From: an uncultured Verrucomicrobiota bacterium
Lineage (GTDB): Bacteria; Verrucomicrobiota; Verrucomicrobiia; Opitutales; Opitutaceae
Assembly: GCA_903876795.1 (NCBI GenBank)
Contig: CAIRBK010000060.1
Coordinates: 1-64,000, forward strand
Length of the DNA: 64,000 nucleotides
Direction: 5' to 3'
The notes under the pieces were generated by a model. The model made no database searches. It saw only the letters and a program-made list of their open reading frames with translations, and was not told where the DNA came from. This document shows, piece after piece, positions 1-9,221 of the stretch (position 1 is its first letter; each line of letters opens with the position of its first letter). The translations under genes and the position numbers were made by a program.

Positions 1-151
1 ATTAACCCGCGCCATCGAAACCTACCTGGCCGAACGAAACCTCACCCCAAAGCCCTACCGCTGGCGTGCAGACGGCGCCTCCATCCTAAAGAAAATCAGC
101 GCCGCCCGTGCCGCACTCAATAGTAAAGACATTAAAGGGTTAGCACACTAG
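1..151 (+). CDS. IS630-type transposase, C-terminal fragment (window edge)
   Basis: The frame starting at base 2 is open to a TAG at 149-151 and encodes about 49 residues. They include 'NLTPKPYRW' followed by a lysine/alanine-rich helix ending 'KDIKGLAH'. This resembles the extreme C-terminus of IS630/Tc1-like DDE transposases, which often end with an (N)xxPKPFxW motif and a short helix. The catalytic DDE residues would lie left of the window. The reading frame ends inside, or just before, the 3' end of the adjacent TonB receptor ORF on the opposite strand, so the IS right end lies somewhere in roughly 150-200. The terminal inverted repeat and target duplication cannot be seen because the other end is missing. 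The family call rests on a short fragment. Confidence 0.6.
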   Translation, partial: LTRAIETYLAERNLTPKPYRWRADGASILKKISAARAALNSKDIKGLAH

Positions 152-1855
152 ACCGCGAGCCCACTCGGAGGGTGCACCGACCTCAAAGGGTGCATATCCC
201 ACCAGAAACGAAGAGTCGACCTTCAGCTTCTTGGTGAACTCCGTATTAGCGACTGCAAATGCGCTATATTGCTGAAGTGTAGATTTCACATTGCCCCCTT
301 GACCACCGAAACCGCCATTCCAGAAGTTGCCGTATGGGCTATCCCCGGCAACCACAATCGAGTTGGCAGAAACTAAGCCGGTAGAAATGTCGCGACGGCT
401 AAAAGGCTCATCCCAGAAGTCTTGCAGCTGCATGGCATCCGTGAAACGGTAGGATGCACCATAGGTCATCAAGGACTTGAGCAACGGAATTTCTTCGACA
501 ATTGAGAGCTTATTTTCAACCACAAGTTGCTCACTATCGAAAGCATAACCATATGAGCTACGCTTCTCGGTATTGATGTAATCAACAATTACCTGATTTT
601 TAATGGTTCTATCGGGGTTAACTTTTGAATCCAAGTCCGCGAACCAGAAGAAATTTTCAGAGTTGGCGAAATCTTTATCATCAGCAAGAACCTGATTTCC
701 CTCAATTTTCTTGGTTAACGCCGTGCCTCCCGCAGCAAAGTATGCCGGAGTGTACTGGTAACCCGAAGTGGTTGCAGCAATATCGGCACTGGGCAAGGAA
801 CCTCCGTATGCAGCAGTGCGACCCGCAACAGTCGAAAGGTTATTCATAGCGGCCCGCTGAGCCGAAGTCATCCGACCGGAGGCGACAGCCGCATCTTCAA
901 CATCAGCCGAAACGACCAAGGCTTTGCTAGACGATAATTTAGAGCGGTCTGCATTACCACCCCAATTGCTGCTGGCGATACTCACAGGTTCGCCGATGAC
1001 ATAGCTTCCGTTGTCTATGAGTTGCTGAGTGGGACGATTCCAGCCCGCATTTTCATTTGACTTGTATTTAAAGTATTCACCGCCGGTGAACAAAGTAACA
1101 TTTTTTAACAACTCCGCCTTTACCGAGCCGTAGGTTGAGAAGAAGTCGTTGCCAATCTTGTCATAATAAGAATCGGCCAACTGTCCGGTAACGGACAGTC
1201 GATATGCAGCCGGCTTACCCGCGATCAAGAGAGGTCCGCCCACATCAAACTGCGAGCGCAAGGACTCGTATTGACCAACCTCGAGTTGAAACTGGCCTCG
1301 ATTCTTATCAAAGTAGGGAGACTTCGGCAATAAATTAACATAACCGCCAACAAGAGCCGCACCAAAATGGGCTGGTGCCGGCCCCTTCACGAGATCGATA
1401 CCCTCAAGCGAACCAAACGACAGAGGCATCTCGTTACGTTGAAACGCTCTCTGCATGCCGTTAAAATAAACACTACCCCTGGCACCACGCAGCGTAGGAA
1501 TACCAGGGACGCCATAATAATTAATCTGCTGAGTGCCCGCACCGATCTTGGCAAGATCGCCAAAATCCTGAATATCAAACTGCTTAATCAGCTCAGGCGT
1601 CAACACGGTCACCGAACGAGGGGTATCAACGATGGACTGGGAGCCAAAAACCGACGCTACAGGGCGAGAAGTTGGCATGACATCTCCCGACGCCGCCAAA
1701 GCAGACTCACGCACAATAAACTCCTCAAGGGAAACAACCCCATCAGAAGCCGCCGGCTTCGGATCGGTTGGTTGAGCATAAACCAAAGCCGCAAGCACTG
1801 TAGTGCTTAGGCCGCATACGCCAATCAGGCGCACAGTGTTGTTTGTATTTGTCAT
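140..1855 (-). pseudogene. TonB-dependent outer-membrane receptor, 3'-truncated by an IS element
   Basis: The ORF has a signal peptide (residues ~1-28, ending near 'YAQP'), an N-terminal stretch before the plug, a plug domain with 'PRSVTVLTPELI' and 'LVKGPAP', and the first part of a beta-barrel. It is a paralogue of the receptor at 5268-7637, sharing 'NRPTQ.LID' and the plug layout. That intact copy is about 789 residues, while this one stops at 571, so the C-terminal third of the barrel and the terminal outer-membrane insertion strand are missing. The last residues (around 'SEWARGLVC') appear to be read out of the IS end. A truncated barrel should not insert, so the gene is probably inactive. 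It lies 250 bp downstream of the substrate-binding protein gene on the same strand. Base composition is more AT-rich than most of the window. Confidence 0.8.
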
Positions 1856-1910
1856 TGGTATTCAGGTTTACACGGTTGGACCGCGTTGGGATCGATTCAT
1901 TCCAGCAACC

Positions 1911-1988
1911 AGCCCGCCAAGATAAATGCGCACACCTAGAAAATCGTGGCATAAAAGCACTTCTGACGGGATAAATTAACGGCGGGCT
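1911..1988 (-). promoter_or_regulatory. Candidate structured leader between binding-protein gene and truncated TonB receptor
   Basis: In the 250-bp gap between the two minus-strand genes an 8-bp perfect inverted repeat (AGCCCGCC / GGCGGGCT) brackets 62 bases that contain smaller complementary segments (GTG...CAC flanked by AGAA...TTCT). A closing stem with an internal hairpin just ahead of a receptor gene is the layout of a cis-acting RNA element. No known riboswitch consensus was recognised. The rest of 1856-2105 is AT-rich with no supported coding sequence. Confidence 0.25.
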
Positions 1989-2105
1989 ATAAATTTCCCC
2001 AATTACTGATTTGTGCAGATTTAAAACCACCGATTCCTTTCCCAAGGAATCATCATGCGCAAGATATAAAATGCACTAGGCCTTTTCTTTCAACAATATA
2101 CGCGC

Positions 2106-3113
2106 TTATTTTTCGGTTTTAATCATGGAAAAATCAATCCATGAATCAATCTCATCGAGGTCCATCTTAGGACTCGTTTTACCGATAGCCAGGGCTTGTG
2201 CTTTCCAAGTCTCCATCTGCATTGCACCCATCAAAGACTGCTCTGCCGTTAATAAGGGCACAATGAGACGCAAGGATTGCTCCAAATAATCGGGTTTTAA
2301 GTCCTTTGCGTGCGTTTCATGAATAAAAATGGCAGTTGCCGCCGGATCCATAGCCGCACGCCTCCAACCCTCTGCCGATGCACGGAGGAATTTCTGCAAA
2401 TCACTCCGTCTCGCGTTTAAGGTGCGCTCGGATACGAAGTATACCTGTGAGTAGGCACGATGACCATAAGTACGGTATTCAAGCGCTGTGACGTGATGTC
2501 CTTCCATTTTCAATTTCACAAACTCATCCACCAAATAACCTTGCTTGGCATCAAATTTACCCGAGAGCAAATCCGCCATTCCGTAAGCCGCCTCACTTAC
2601 CCTAAGCTTGGTACGGTCAAGACCCGCACCTGTTAACACCGTGTTCAACGCCTCATGACCATCACCGTGAACCGCGACATGGCGCCCGGCTAAATCAGCC
2701 GGAGACTTGATACCCGAAGCCTCCAAGCTGATGAGTCCCAGAGGTGAGGCCTGCAGCATGGTTCCAATGGCTATAATAGGCACACCTTCCAGTCGACTGG
2801 CTAGAAATAAGCCCCCCTCTATTGAGCCGATCATCCCATCAGTTTCAGCCACTACACGGGCCAAACTTGCGTAAGACACATCTCCCAACGGCTTGATCTT
2901 CACATCAAGACCGGCATCCCGATAAAGCCCATCCCGCTCGGCTACCAATAAACCGGCAAATTGGGAGTTTAAGTGCCAATCAAGCTGCACAACCAACTGC
3001 TTAGCCAATAACGAATTGTCTAAAATAACCGTCGATGTCACAACCGCACAACCCAACCAGGTCCGCAATGACATTATTTTCGGCAAAAAAATTATGAATC
3101 TGATTAACAACAT
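2106..3113 (-). CDS. NMT1/THI5-like ABC-type substrate-binding protein
   Basis: This is a periplasmic solute-binding protein of the NMT1/THI5 (PBP-II-like) family. After a signal peptide, the mature start carries 'VQLDWHLNSQFAGL', close to the LDW..N..H.G signature of pyrimidine-precursor and related binding proteins. It is followed by 'ERDGLYRDAGLDVKIKP' and the two-lobe pattern typical of the family. An alternative start at 3074 (MSLRTW...) gives a cleaner signal peptide; neither start has a good Shine-Dalgarno sequence. Known family ligands include hydroxymethylpyrimidine, riboflavin precursors and purine-related compounds. Next to an adenine deaminase and a nucleoside hydrolase, a nucleobase-like ligand is the reasonable inference. 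No permease or ATPase gene is in the window. It is divergent from the deaminase gene. Confidence 0.75.
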   Translation of the reverse strand: MLLIRFIIFLPKIMSLRTWLGCAVVTSTVILDNSLLAKQLVVQLDWHLNSQFAGLLVAERDGLYRDAGLDVKIKPLGDVSYASLARVVAETDGMIGSIEGGLFLASRLEGVPIIAIGTMLQASPLGLISLEASGIKSPADLAGRHVAVHGDGHEALNTVLTGAGLDRTKLRVSEAAYGMADLLSGKFDAKQGYLVDEFVKLKMEGHHVTALEYRTYGHRAYSQVYFVSERTLNARRSDLQKFLRASAEGWRRAAMDPAATAIFIHETHAKDLKPDYLEQSLRLIVPLLTAEQSLMGAMQMETWKAQALAIGKTSPKMDLDEIDSWIDFSMIKTEK

Positions 3114-3392
3114 GATATAAAATTTCTAAAGTTATAGCTAGAGCACAGGCAGACAAGCCGCAACCCAGTGAAAACAAGGTGATGCCCATCCTGCATGACT
3201 GAAATAATTCTAAGCATCGGATATGCCGAAACGACCCATGCATAAATAAACACTACGCCTGAACATCGAAAAGTATCATTGAATAATCCTAAGTGCCATT
3301 ACGACACCCCCCGGATCCAATGAAAAAAATGGGCGATAAATGAAAGTCCGGGTAGTATAAAAAATGGCACCTGGGATGCTTTCCTTCTGCGC
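3114..3392. promoter_or_regulatory. Divergent intergenic region between binding-protein and adenine deaminase genes
   Basis: These 279 bases separate two divergently transcribed genes and must hold promoters for both. The sequence is AT-rich. An AT-rich patch near 3352-3364 (TAGTATAAAAAATGG) could serve as a -10 region for the deaminase gene, but no convincing -35 was found. No coding sequence is supported. No TPP, purine or guanidine riboswitch core was recognised by eye. Confidence 0.4.
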
Positions 3393-5195
3393 ATGAAACT
3401 TACCCGCTTCAGTGTCGCCCCGCTCCACACCCTGACCCAAACCCTCGCCGCCGTGGCCATGGGCCGGCAGGCTCCCGATCTTGTCATCACCGGTGCAAGA
3501 ATCCTTTCAACCTATACGGAACGCATCCACGCAGCCCGCGAGGTCTGGATCAAAGCCGGCCGTATCGCCGCCGTGAAACCCGCCGGAACCGCCAAGACCC
3601 TACACGGCCACGCAGCCAAATTTTTTGACGCCAAGGGCGGCCTGCTGGCCCCGGGTCTGGTCGATCCGCATGTCCATATCGAAAGCAGCATGATGACCGC
3701 CTGCGCCTACGCCGAAGGCGCCCTGCTCAACGGCACAACCACAGTCTTCTGCGACAGCCATGAAATCGGCAACGTCTGCGATGCCGAGGGCATTGAATGG
3801 ATGCTTGCCGACGCCCGCCAGGCCCCCCTCTCCATCTATCTGACGGTTCCCAGCACCGTCCCGGCCACCAGCCCTCAATTTGAAACTGCCGGCGGCGACC
3901 TTACGCCGGATAAAATCGGCCGCCTCTTCGACCGCTGGCCCGAGGCCCTCGCCCTCGGCGAGAAAATGGACTTCGTCCAAGTCGCCATGGGCGACGCCCG
4001 CAGCCACGCCATCATGGCCGAGGCCCTCAAACGCGGCCGTCCCATCTGCGGGCACATCTACGGACGCGAATTCGTCGCCGCCGGAGCCGCCAGCGGCATC
4101 ACGGACACCCACGAATCCATAGACCGCGACATCGCCGACGATTTCCTGGAAAACGGCCTGTGGATCTTCCTGCGCGGCGGACCGCCCACCACCCCCTGGC
4201 ACTCGCTTCCCCACGCGATCAAGGCAGTCACCGAACTCGGCGCGCACCCCAAGCGCGTCTGCGTATGCACCGACGACCGCGATGCCGACGACCTTTTTCT
4301 GTTCGGCCTGGATTGGGTGACCCGGCAAGCCGTCGCGGCCGGTCTCCCGCCCGTCACCGCCTGGAGCCTGGGGTCACTGCACCCCGCCACCCGCTACGGC
4401 CTGGACGGCGAGATCGGCGGCATCGCCCCCGCCAGACGCGCCGATCTGGTGCTGCTCAACGACGCACTGGAGCCCCAATGCACCTGGTATGGCGGCGAAC
4501 TTGTGGTCAAAAACCGCAAGATCACCCCGCTGCTAGACCAAGCGTTGTCCAACCCTTACCGCTACCCTAAGGCAGCTTACAAAACCATCAAGCTCGGTCG
4601 CGCCAAACCCCTCACGCCCGCGCTCCCCACGACCCCGGTTACAGCCAACGTCATCCGCACCGCCCTGCCCGGCATCATCCTGTTCCACGAAAAAATCCGC
4701 CTCGAACCGGCCGCGACATGGCAGGACCATTTTGCCCGGCACAGCCTGTGTTTTGTGACCGTGATCGAGCGGCACGGCCGCAGCGGCAAGGTCGCCCACG
4801 GCCTGCTCAAGGACTTCGGCCTTAAAGACGGTGCCGTAGCCAGCTCCGTCGGACACGACGCCCATAACATCATCATCGCCGGCACCAACGAAGCCGACAT
4901 GCAGCTCGCCCTCGATACCCTCAAAACCATGGCCGGTGGAGTGTGCGTGGTGGTTAAAAACCGGGTCGTCGCCCAAGTCGCCCTGCCCATCGCCGGACTG
5001 CTCTCCGATCAACGTGCCCGCGTCGTCGCCAAAGAAACCACCCGCCTCAAAAAAGCGTGGAATGCAGCCGGTTGCACCCTCCCCTACATGGGTTTTAACC
5101 TCATCCCGCTATCGGTTATCCCCGAAATCCGCATCACCAATCTAGGCTTGGTAACCATCCCTGGCCTGCAACAAGTGCCACTATTCGATGAATAA
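3393..5195 (+). CDS. ade: Adenine deaminase
   Basis: The enzyme hydrolyses adenine to hypoxanthine and ammonia for purine salvage, and is cytoplasmic. The 600-residue length is normal for the Ade family of the amidohydrolase superfamily. Visible motifs are the metal-binding HxH in '[12 protein letters not shown]', a later metal His in 'ICGHIYG', 'TDTHESID', the catalytic/metal Asp region '[11 protein letters not shown]', and the C-terminal adenine-deaminase domain with '[11 protein letters not shown]'. The start at 3393 begins with a short N-terminal segment before the usual '[10 protein letters not shown]'. It is followed after 72 bp by the TonB receptor gene, probably in the same transcription unit, which ends at the terminator at 7663-7692. 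Confidence 0.93.
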   Translation: MKLTRFSVAPLHTLTQTLAAVAMGRQAPDLVITGARILSTYTERIHAAREVWIKAGRIAAVKPAGTAKTLHGHAAKFFDAKGGLLAPGLVDPHVHIESSMMTACAYAEGALLNGTTTVFCDSHEIGNVCDAEGIEWMLADARQAPLSIYLTVPSTVPATSPQFETAGGDLTPDKIGRLFDRWPEALALGEKMDFVQVAMGDARSHAIMAEALKRGRPICGHIYGREFVAAGAASGITDTHESIDRDIADDFLENGLWIFLRGGPPTTPWHSLPHAIKAVTELGAHPKRVCVCTDDRDADDLFLFGLDWVTRQAVAAGLPPVTAWSLGSLHPATRYGLDGEIGGIAPARRADLVLLNDALEPQCTWYGGELVVKNRKITPLLDQALSNPYRYPKAAYKTIKLGRAKPLTPALPTTPVTANVIRTALPGIILFHEKIRLEPAATWQDHFARHSLCFVTVIERHGRSGKVAHGLLKDFGLKDGAVASSVGHDAHNIIIAGTNEADMQLALDTLKTMAGGVCVVVKNRVVAQVALPIAGLLSDQRARVVAKETTRLKKAWNAAGCTLPYMGFNLIPLSVIPEIRITNLGLVTIPGLQQVPLFDE

Positions 5196-5267
5196 ATACC
5201 GTTCATAACTCACCTGTCACCAAGCCCGGGCATGTCGGCTGCTAAGAGTGGACGACCCATTATAACT

Positions 5268-7637
5268 ATGACCAAACGCCAACACTACCTGACCCTGCTG
5301 GCGGCAGCAGGCTCCATCGGACACTCCCTGATGGCCCAAACGCCAACGGCCAACACCACGACACCGCCGGCAGGCGATGTCGTGCAACTCGACAAACTTG
5401 AGGTGAACGACGTACCGATCGAAAAAAACATCATCCCTTCCACGCGTCCGTTTAACTCCGTTTTCGGCACCGACCAGAACATCACGGAGATTCCCCGCAA
5501 CGTCACCATCATCTCCCGCGAACAGCTCACCACCATCGGCATCAAAGACGTTCGCGACTTCTCCAAGCTGACCTCAAGCTCCTACACCAAGACCAACTTC
5601 GGCGCTCCCGCCAACCCCGACATCCGCGGCTCCTCCGCCGACGTCTTCCAAAACGGCGTGCGCGAACGCACCACCTCGAACGGCAACGGCCTCCCCATCG
5701 ACTTCAACTCCGTCGAGTCCATTAACATCGTCAAGGGCCCCGCCACCGCCGTGCAAGGCAGCTCTCAATATGTCGGCGGCTTTGTCGACATGCAGACCAA
5801 GCGCCCCACCTTCGACAAACAAAAGACCGACACCTCCCTGACCATCGGCTCCGACGAAGTCCGCCGCTGGACCGTGGACCACAACTCGCCCGTTAACGAC
5901 AAGCTCGCCGTACGCCTCAGCTACACAGGCGAGGACAGCGAAGGCTATTTCGAGAGCGAATACCGCAAGACCCAGTCGCTCTACACCGCCGCCACCTGGA
6001 AGCCCACCGACACCTACGAACTCTTCTTAAATGCCTCCGCTTCCTACATGGAATACACGGAGAACTGGGGTATCAACCGTCCCACCCAGAACCTGATTGA
6101 TGATTTTCGCTATCGGACCGGTGTTAACAACAACGGAGGCACCACGCCCACCGCGCTTGATCCGCAAAATGCCACCAACGTTCTCGCCCCCTTCCCGGGC
6201 AACTCCGTCGCTTGGGGTCCCGAAGTTGAGCTTAGCCGTCGCGTCCGCACGCTAAAGCCAGGCGACAACTCCGTAGGTCGCAACTTCAAGTTGCAGGCCA
6301 TACAGACCGTTGATCTGAACCCAGACACTAAACTGGTTAACAACAACCTGTTCACCTTCACCCGTCGCGAGACCCTCAGCTCTTATTATTATTCCGAGGT
6401 CATCGATCCTTCCTACACGTTCCAATCACGTTGGGAGTATCAAAAGAAACTCGATCAGAGCTCCTTCAACACCGGTCTTGATGCCCGCTACCTCAGCGTA
6501 AAGGCCTACAGCGACTACGGCTTCGAACCCGCCGGCGTTTGGGATCTTAGCCGATCGCGCGAGGGCATTGATATCTATCGCTCCACCTCCTTCCAGAGCA
6601 CACTTAACAGTCCATCTGGATTTGGTCGCTCCTCCGTCCCCGGATACGCGAATCGCTACTACGGCCAAAACACCTTTGGTTCGGACTCCAACGAATCCAC
6701 CGGTCTTTTCCTGGCTCCCTTTATTCAAGGTGACTATAAGCTCACCGACCGACTCACTGCTTTGGGCGGCGGACGCCTTGACTTCACCCATATTGACGCC
6801 AGCGAACCTTACAGCGGCAGAGATGACCAAGTATTCGTGGCAAACCCGAACTTGAACGGAAGTTTGGTCTACAAAGTCACCGAAAAGGTAAGCACCTACG
6901 CTACCTATAACTACAGCCGCAACACCGCAGGTGCGGAGGGCAACGGCGGCGGTTTCCTCCTGACCCGGACGAGCGGCCCGTTCGCCCTCGACATCGACGA
7001 GGAATCGTACAAGACGCCCGCCGAACTTTTTGAGGTCGGTTTCAAGTCCACCCTAGTGGAAAACAAGCTGTTCCTAGGTGGAGCCCTCTTCGACCAGAGC
7101 TTCACTCGCCGCACCCAAGGCGGCGGTGAAAACCAGTTCGAGTTCCAAGGCGCTGAGATTGAGCTGAACTACCAGCCGAACAAGAATTTCTTCGCCACCT
7201 TCGGCTACAGCTACATCAAGGGCGACGTTACCAACCCGAGCGGCTTCTTCGAATCCGTCAGCACGAACATTTCCTCTGTTGACGCTTCCGTCCGTCGTCT
7301 CGCCGCCGGCACCACCAACATCGAAGTTCAAGGTCTGCCCAACCACCTCTTCAACTCGGTGGTCAGCTACACCTTCGACAACGGCTTTGGCGTCTCGCTC
7401 AACGGCACCCTCCACAGTGAGATCAATAGCAACTTCTCTGGTTCGCTCGTGATCCCTTGGCAGTTCGAGATCAACTCCAGCGTCTTCTACACCTACAAGA
7501 ACTGGAACGCCCGTCTGAGCATCTTCAACATCACCGACGAGCTCAACTTCGCCCCCAACAACGGCATCTACGGCAACGAATCCATCTTCGTTCAGCCTGG
7601 TGTCCGCGGCGAATTCACCCTCGGCTACAAGTTCTAA
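5268..7637 (+). CDS. TonB-dependent outer-membrane receptor
   Basis: This is a full-length receptor of about 789 residues. The start was set at 5268 because the signal peptide (MTKRQHYLTLLAAAG..., cleavage after MAQ) begins there. A 'VVQLDKLEVND' stretch precedes the plug, as often seen in verrucomicrobial receptors, followed by a plug ('IPRNVTIISREQL', 'NIVKGPATAVQGSS') and a 22-strand-type barrel. It ends with the aromatic outer-membrane signature 'GEFTLGYKF'. It transports a ligand across the outer membrane using TonB energy. The position after adenine deaminase and before a nucleoside hydrolase suggests a nucleoside, nucleobase or related compound rather than a siderophore, but this is inference from context. 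A paralogue disrupted by an IS lies at 140-1855. Confidence 0.9.
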   Translation: MTKRQHYLTLLAAAGSIGHSLMAQTPTANTTTPPAGDVVQLDKLEVNDVPIEKNIIPSTRPFNSVFGTDQNITEIPRNVTIISREQLTTIGIKDVRDFSKLTSSSYTKTNFGAPANPDIRGSSADVFQNGVRERTTSNGNGLPIDFNSVESINIVKGPATAVQGSSQYVGGFVDMQTKRPTFDKQKTDTSLTIGSDEVRRWTVDHNSPVNDKLAVRLSYTGEDSEGYFESEYRKTQSLYTAATWKPTDTYELFLNASASYMEYTENWGINRPTQNLIDDFRYRTGVNNNGGTTPTALDPQNATNVLAPFPGNSVAWGPEVELSRRVRTLKPGDNSVGRNFKLQAIQTVDLNPDTKLVNNNLFTFTRRETLSSYYYSEVIDPSYTFQSRWEYQKKLDQSSFNTGLDARYLSVKAYSDYGFEPAGVWDLSRSREGIDIYRSTSFQSTLNSPSGFGRSSVPGYANRYYGQNTFGSDSNESTGLFLAPFIQGDYKLTDRLTALGGGRLDFTHIDASEPYSGRDDQVFVANPNLNGSLVYKVTEKVSTYATYNYSRNTAGAEGNGGGFLLTRTSGPFALDIDEESYKTPAELFEVGFKSTLVENKLFLGGALFDQSFTRRTQGGGENQFEFQGAEIELNYQPNKNFFATFGYSYIKGDVTNPSGFFESVSTNISSVDASVRRLAAGTTNIEVQGLPNHLFNSVVSYTFDNGFGVSLNGTLHSEINSNFSGSLVIPWQFEINSSVFYTYKNWNARLSIFNITDELNFAPNNGIYGNESIFVQPGVRGEFTLGYKF

Positions 7638-7662
7638 AGCCACTTAAGCCACTACTCATTCC

Positions 7663-7692
7663 AAAGGCCGCCGTGAAAACGGCGGCCTTTTT
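7663..7692 (+). terminator. Rho-independent terminator after the TonB receptor gene
   Basis: A perfect 12-bp stem (AAAGGCCGCCGT / ACGGCGGCCTTT) with a GAAA tetraloop is followed by a T run. It sits 25 bases after the receptor stop codon. It separates the ade-receptor unit from the nucleoside hydrolase gene, which therefore should have its own promoter. Confidence 0.93.
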
Positions 7693-7752
7693 ACTGTTCT
7701 CGCCCCCTAAAGGCCGGTTCTCGATCATGATGTTACTCTCCCAGCTTTTTTT

Positions 7753-8859
7753 ATGCGCCTTCACCTATCCAGTTCGCGTTTCACCTCGTTGATTTTAGTT
7801 TCCGTCTTGTTCGTTTCCATCGCGGAAGCCGCGGCGACAAAACGCAAAGTCATCATCGACCAAGACGCCCTCGGGCCGGGCGGCAGCAACATGCAGGCGA
7901 TTATCCTAGCGATTCAGTCGCCCGAAGTAGACGTCCTCGGCATCACCATCACCAGCGGCGACGGCTGGCGCGATGAGAACGTCGCCCACACCCTCCGCCT
8001 CCTCGAACTCATCGGCCGCACCGACATCCCCGTCGTCCCCGGCGCCGTCTTCCCCCTCGTCAACTCCAAGGCCGAAACCCTCCTCTGGGAAAAACTCCAC
8101 GGTGCCCTCTTCTATAAAGGTGCCTGGATGGAATCCTACCCGCCCACGCCCAACGTCAAACGCGCCCCCGGTCACGGCCCGTTCGAGGTCCCTCCGCTCG
8201 AAGAAGGCGCCCCCACCACCAAGCCCCTCTCCGAAACCGCAGCCGGATTCCTGAGCCGCAAGGTCCGCGAGTTCCCCGGCGAGGTCTCCATCATCCAACT
8301 CGGGCCCGCGACCAATATCGCCCTCGCCGCCCGCCTAGACGAACGCTTCGCCGAGCTCGCCAAGGAAATCGTCATCATGGGCGGCAGTTTTAACCCCCGC
8401 CCCGCCAACAACAGCTTCGCCGGCGAATACATCTACACGCCGCGCTTGGAGTTTAATTTCCGCTGGGATCCCGAGGCCATGCGCATCGTCCTGCGCTCGC
8501 CTTGGCGCAAGGTCACCCTGGTCCCGATCGACCCCACGACACCCACTCTCTTCACCCCCGAACTCATCGCCCGCAGCACCGCCGGCGATACCAAGGTCAC
8601 TCGCTACATCGCCCGCTTCGCCCAAGGATTTCCGCTCTGGGACGAACTTGCGGTCATGGCTTGGCTGCGCCCCGAAATCATCACCCAAAAATCGTCCGTG
8701 GCCGTCGATGTTGATATCGATCATGGCGCCGGCTACGGCAATACCCTGAGCTGGCCCGCCGGACATAGCCCCGGCCTGGGCGAACAACCGGCCGAGGTCG
8801 TCATGGCCGTGGACCTAAAAAAATTCGAGGACGCTTGTGTGGAAACCTTTACCCGATAA
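7753..8859 (+). CDS. Exported nucleoside hydrolase (IUNH family)
   Basis: The protein is predicted to split nucleosides into base and ribose. The 368 residues include an N-terminal signal peptide (to about residue 27), so it should act in the periplasm, unlike most cytosolic family members. Family marks are the N-terminal Asp-rich strand (D36-Q-D38), 'IIQLGPATNIALA', 'IVIMGGSF' and 'WDELAVMAW' near the C-terminus (position of the catalytic HD/WD loop). The usual calcium site DTDPGIDDA is altered: after D36/D38 comes 'ALGPGGSNM' instead of xGxDDA. Activity or substrate choice may therefore differ. Its product bases could feed the adenine deaminase encoded upstream. It lies downstream of a terminator. 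Confidence 0.82.
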   Translation: MRLHLSSSRFTSLILVSVLFVSIAEAAATKRKVIIDQDALGPGGSNMQAIILAIQSPEVDVLGITITSGDGWRDENVAHTLRLLELIGRTDIPVVPGAVFPLVNSKAETLLWEKLHGALFYKGAWMESYPPTPNVKRAPGHGPFEVPPLEEGAPTTKPLSETAAGFLSRKVREFPGEVSIIQLGPATNIALAARLDERFAELAKEIVIMGGSFNPRPANNSFAGEYIYTPRLEFNFRWDPEAMRIVLRSPWRKVTLVPIDPTTPTLFTPELIARSTAGDTKVTRYIARFAQGFPLWDELAVMAWLRPEIITQKSSVAVDVDIDHGAGYGNTLSWPAGHSPGLGEQPAEVVMAVDLKKFEDACVETFTR

Positions 8860-8921
8860 CCCTAGGCGGTCCCCCGCTTCTGAACGCCCTTCGCTTCCAG
8901 GCACCTGCCTGCCGTCTTAGA

Positions 8922-9006
8922 CCAATGGCTGGATGCTTTTAGGTTAAAATATCTCCAAGCCGAAATCCCTCCGCGATTCCGCTACGTTGGGATTCCGAAG
9001 CGGAAC
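8922..9006 (+). repeat. Interspersed repeat family A, copy 1
   Basis: The element begins CCAATGGCTGGATGCT, continues through 'ATCTCCAA' and contains an imperfect hairpin (TTCCGCTACG / CGAAGCGGAA). It is clearly homologous to copies at 13588-13700 (minus) and 38877-38988 (plus). It lies 62 bases downstream of the nucleoside hydrolase stop, in the same orientation as that gene, and runs directly into a reversed copy of repeat B. Bases 8860-8921 show nothing else. Confidence 0.85.
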
Positions 9007-9193
9007 GCAGGTGGCTTCGCCCTCGGGCGATGGTCCGCAACGTGGTTGCCAACCATCGCCTGCAAGCAGGCTCCTAACTTGAGAAGTGGGGATGATCGCC
9101 GTGTGTGGCCACGGCCGTCCCCGGGCGTTTGGCTTGAAGGGGAGCGTCCGGGCCAGACGCCGCTACACGGGGGTTTTTCAGAAACACACCCTG
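9007..9193 (-). repeat. Interspersed repeat family B, copy 1
   Basis: About 187 bases match, in reverse orientation, the segment at 15761-15950. Shared landmarks on the minus strand are CAGGGTGTGTTTCTGAAA at the start, an ACACGG motif, the GC-rich palindrome around CGCCCGGGGACGG, CACACGGCGAT, GAGCCTGCTTGC and a GGCGAAGCCACCTGC end. Read on the minus strand it starts 28 bases after the stop codon of the DUF3817 gene, in the same direction as that gene. No coding sequence is supported. Confidence 0.85.
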
Positions 9194-9221
9194 GCGCAAG
9201 CGCGCTGCTTTTGTCGGTTCG

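Noticed and set aside
3600-4328. Long minus-strand open frames opposite the adenine deaminase gene
   Set aside because: They mirror the deaminase codons, are Gly/Val/Ala-rich, and have no family similarity; high GC leaves antisense frames open.
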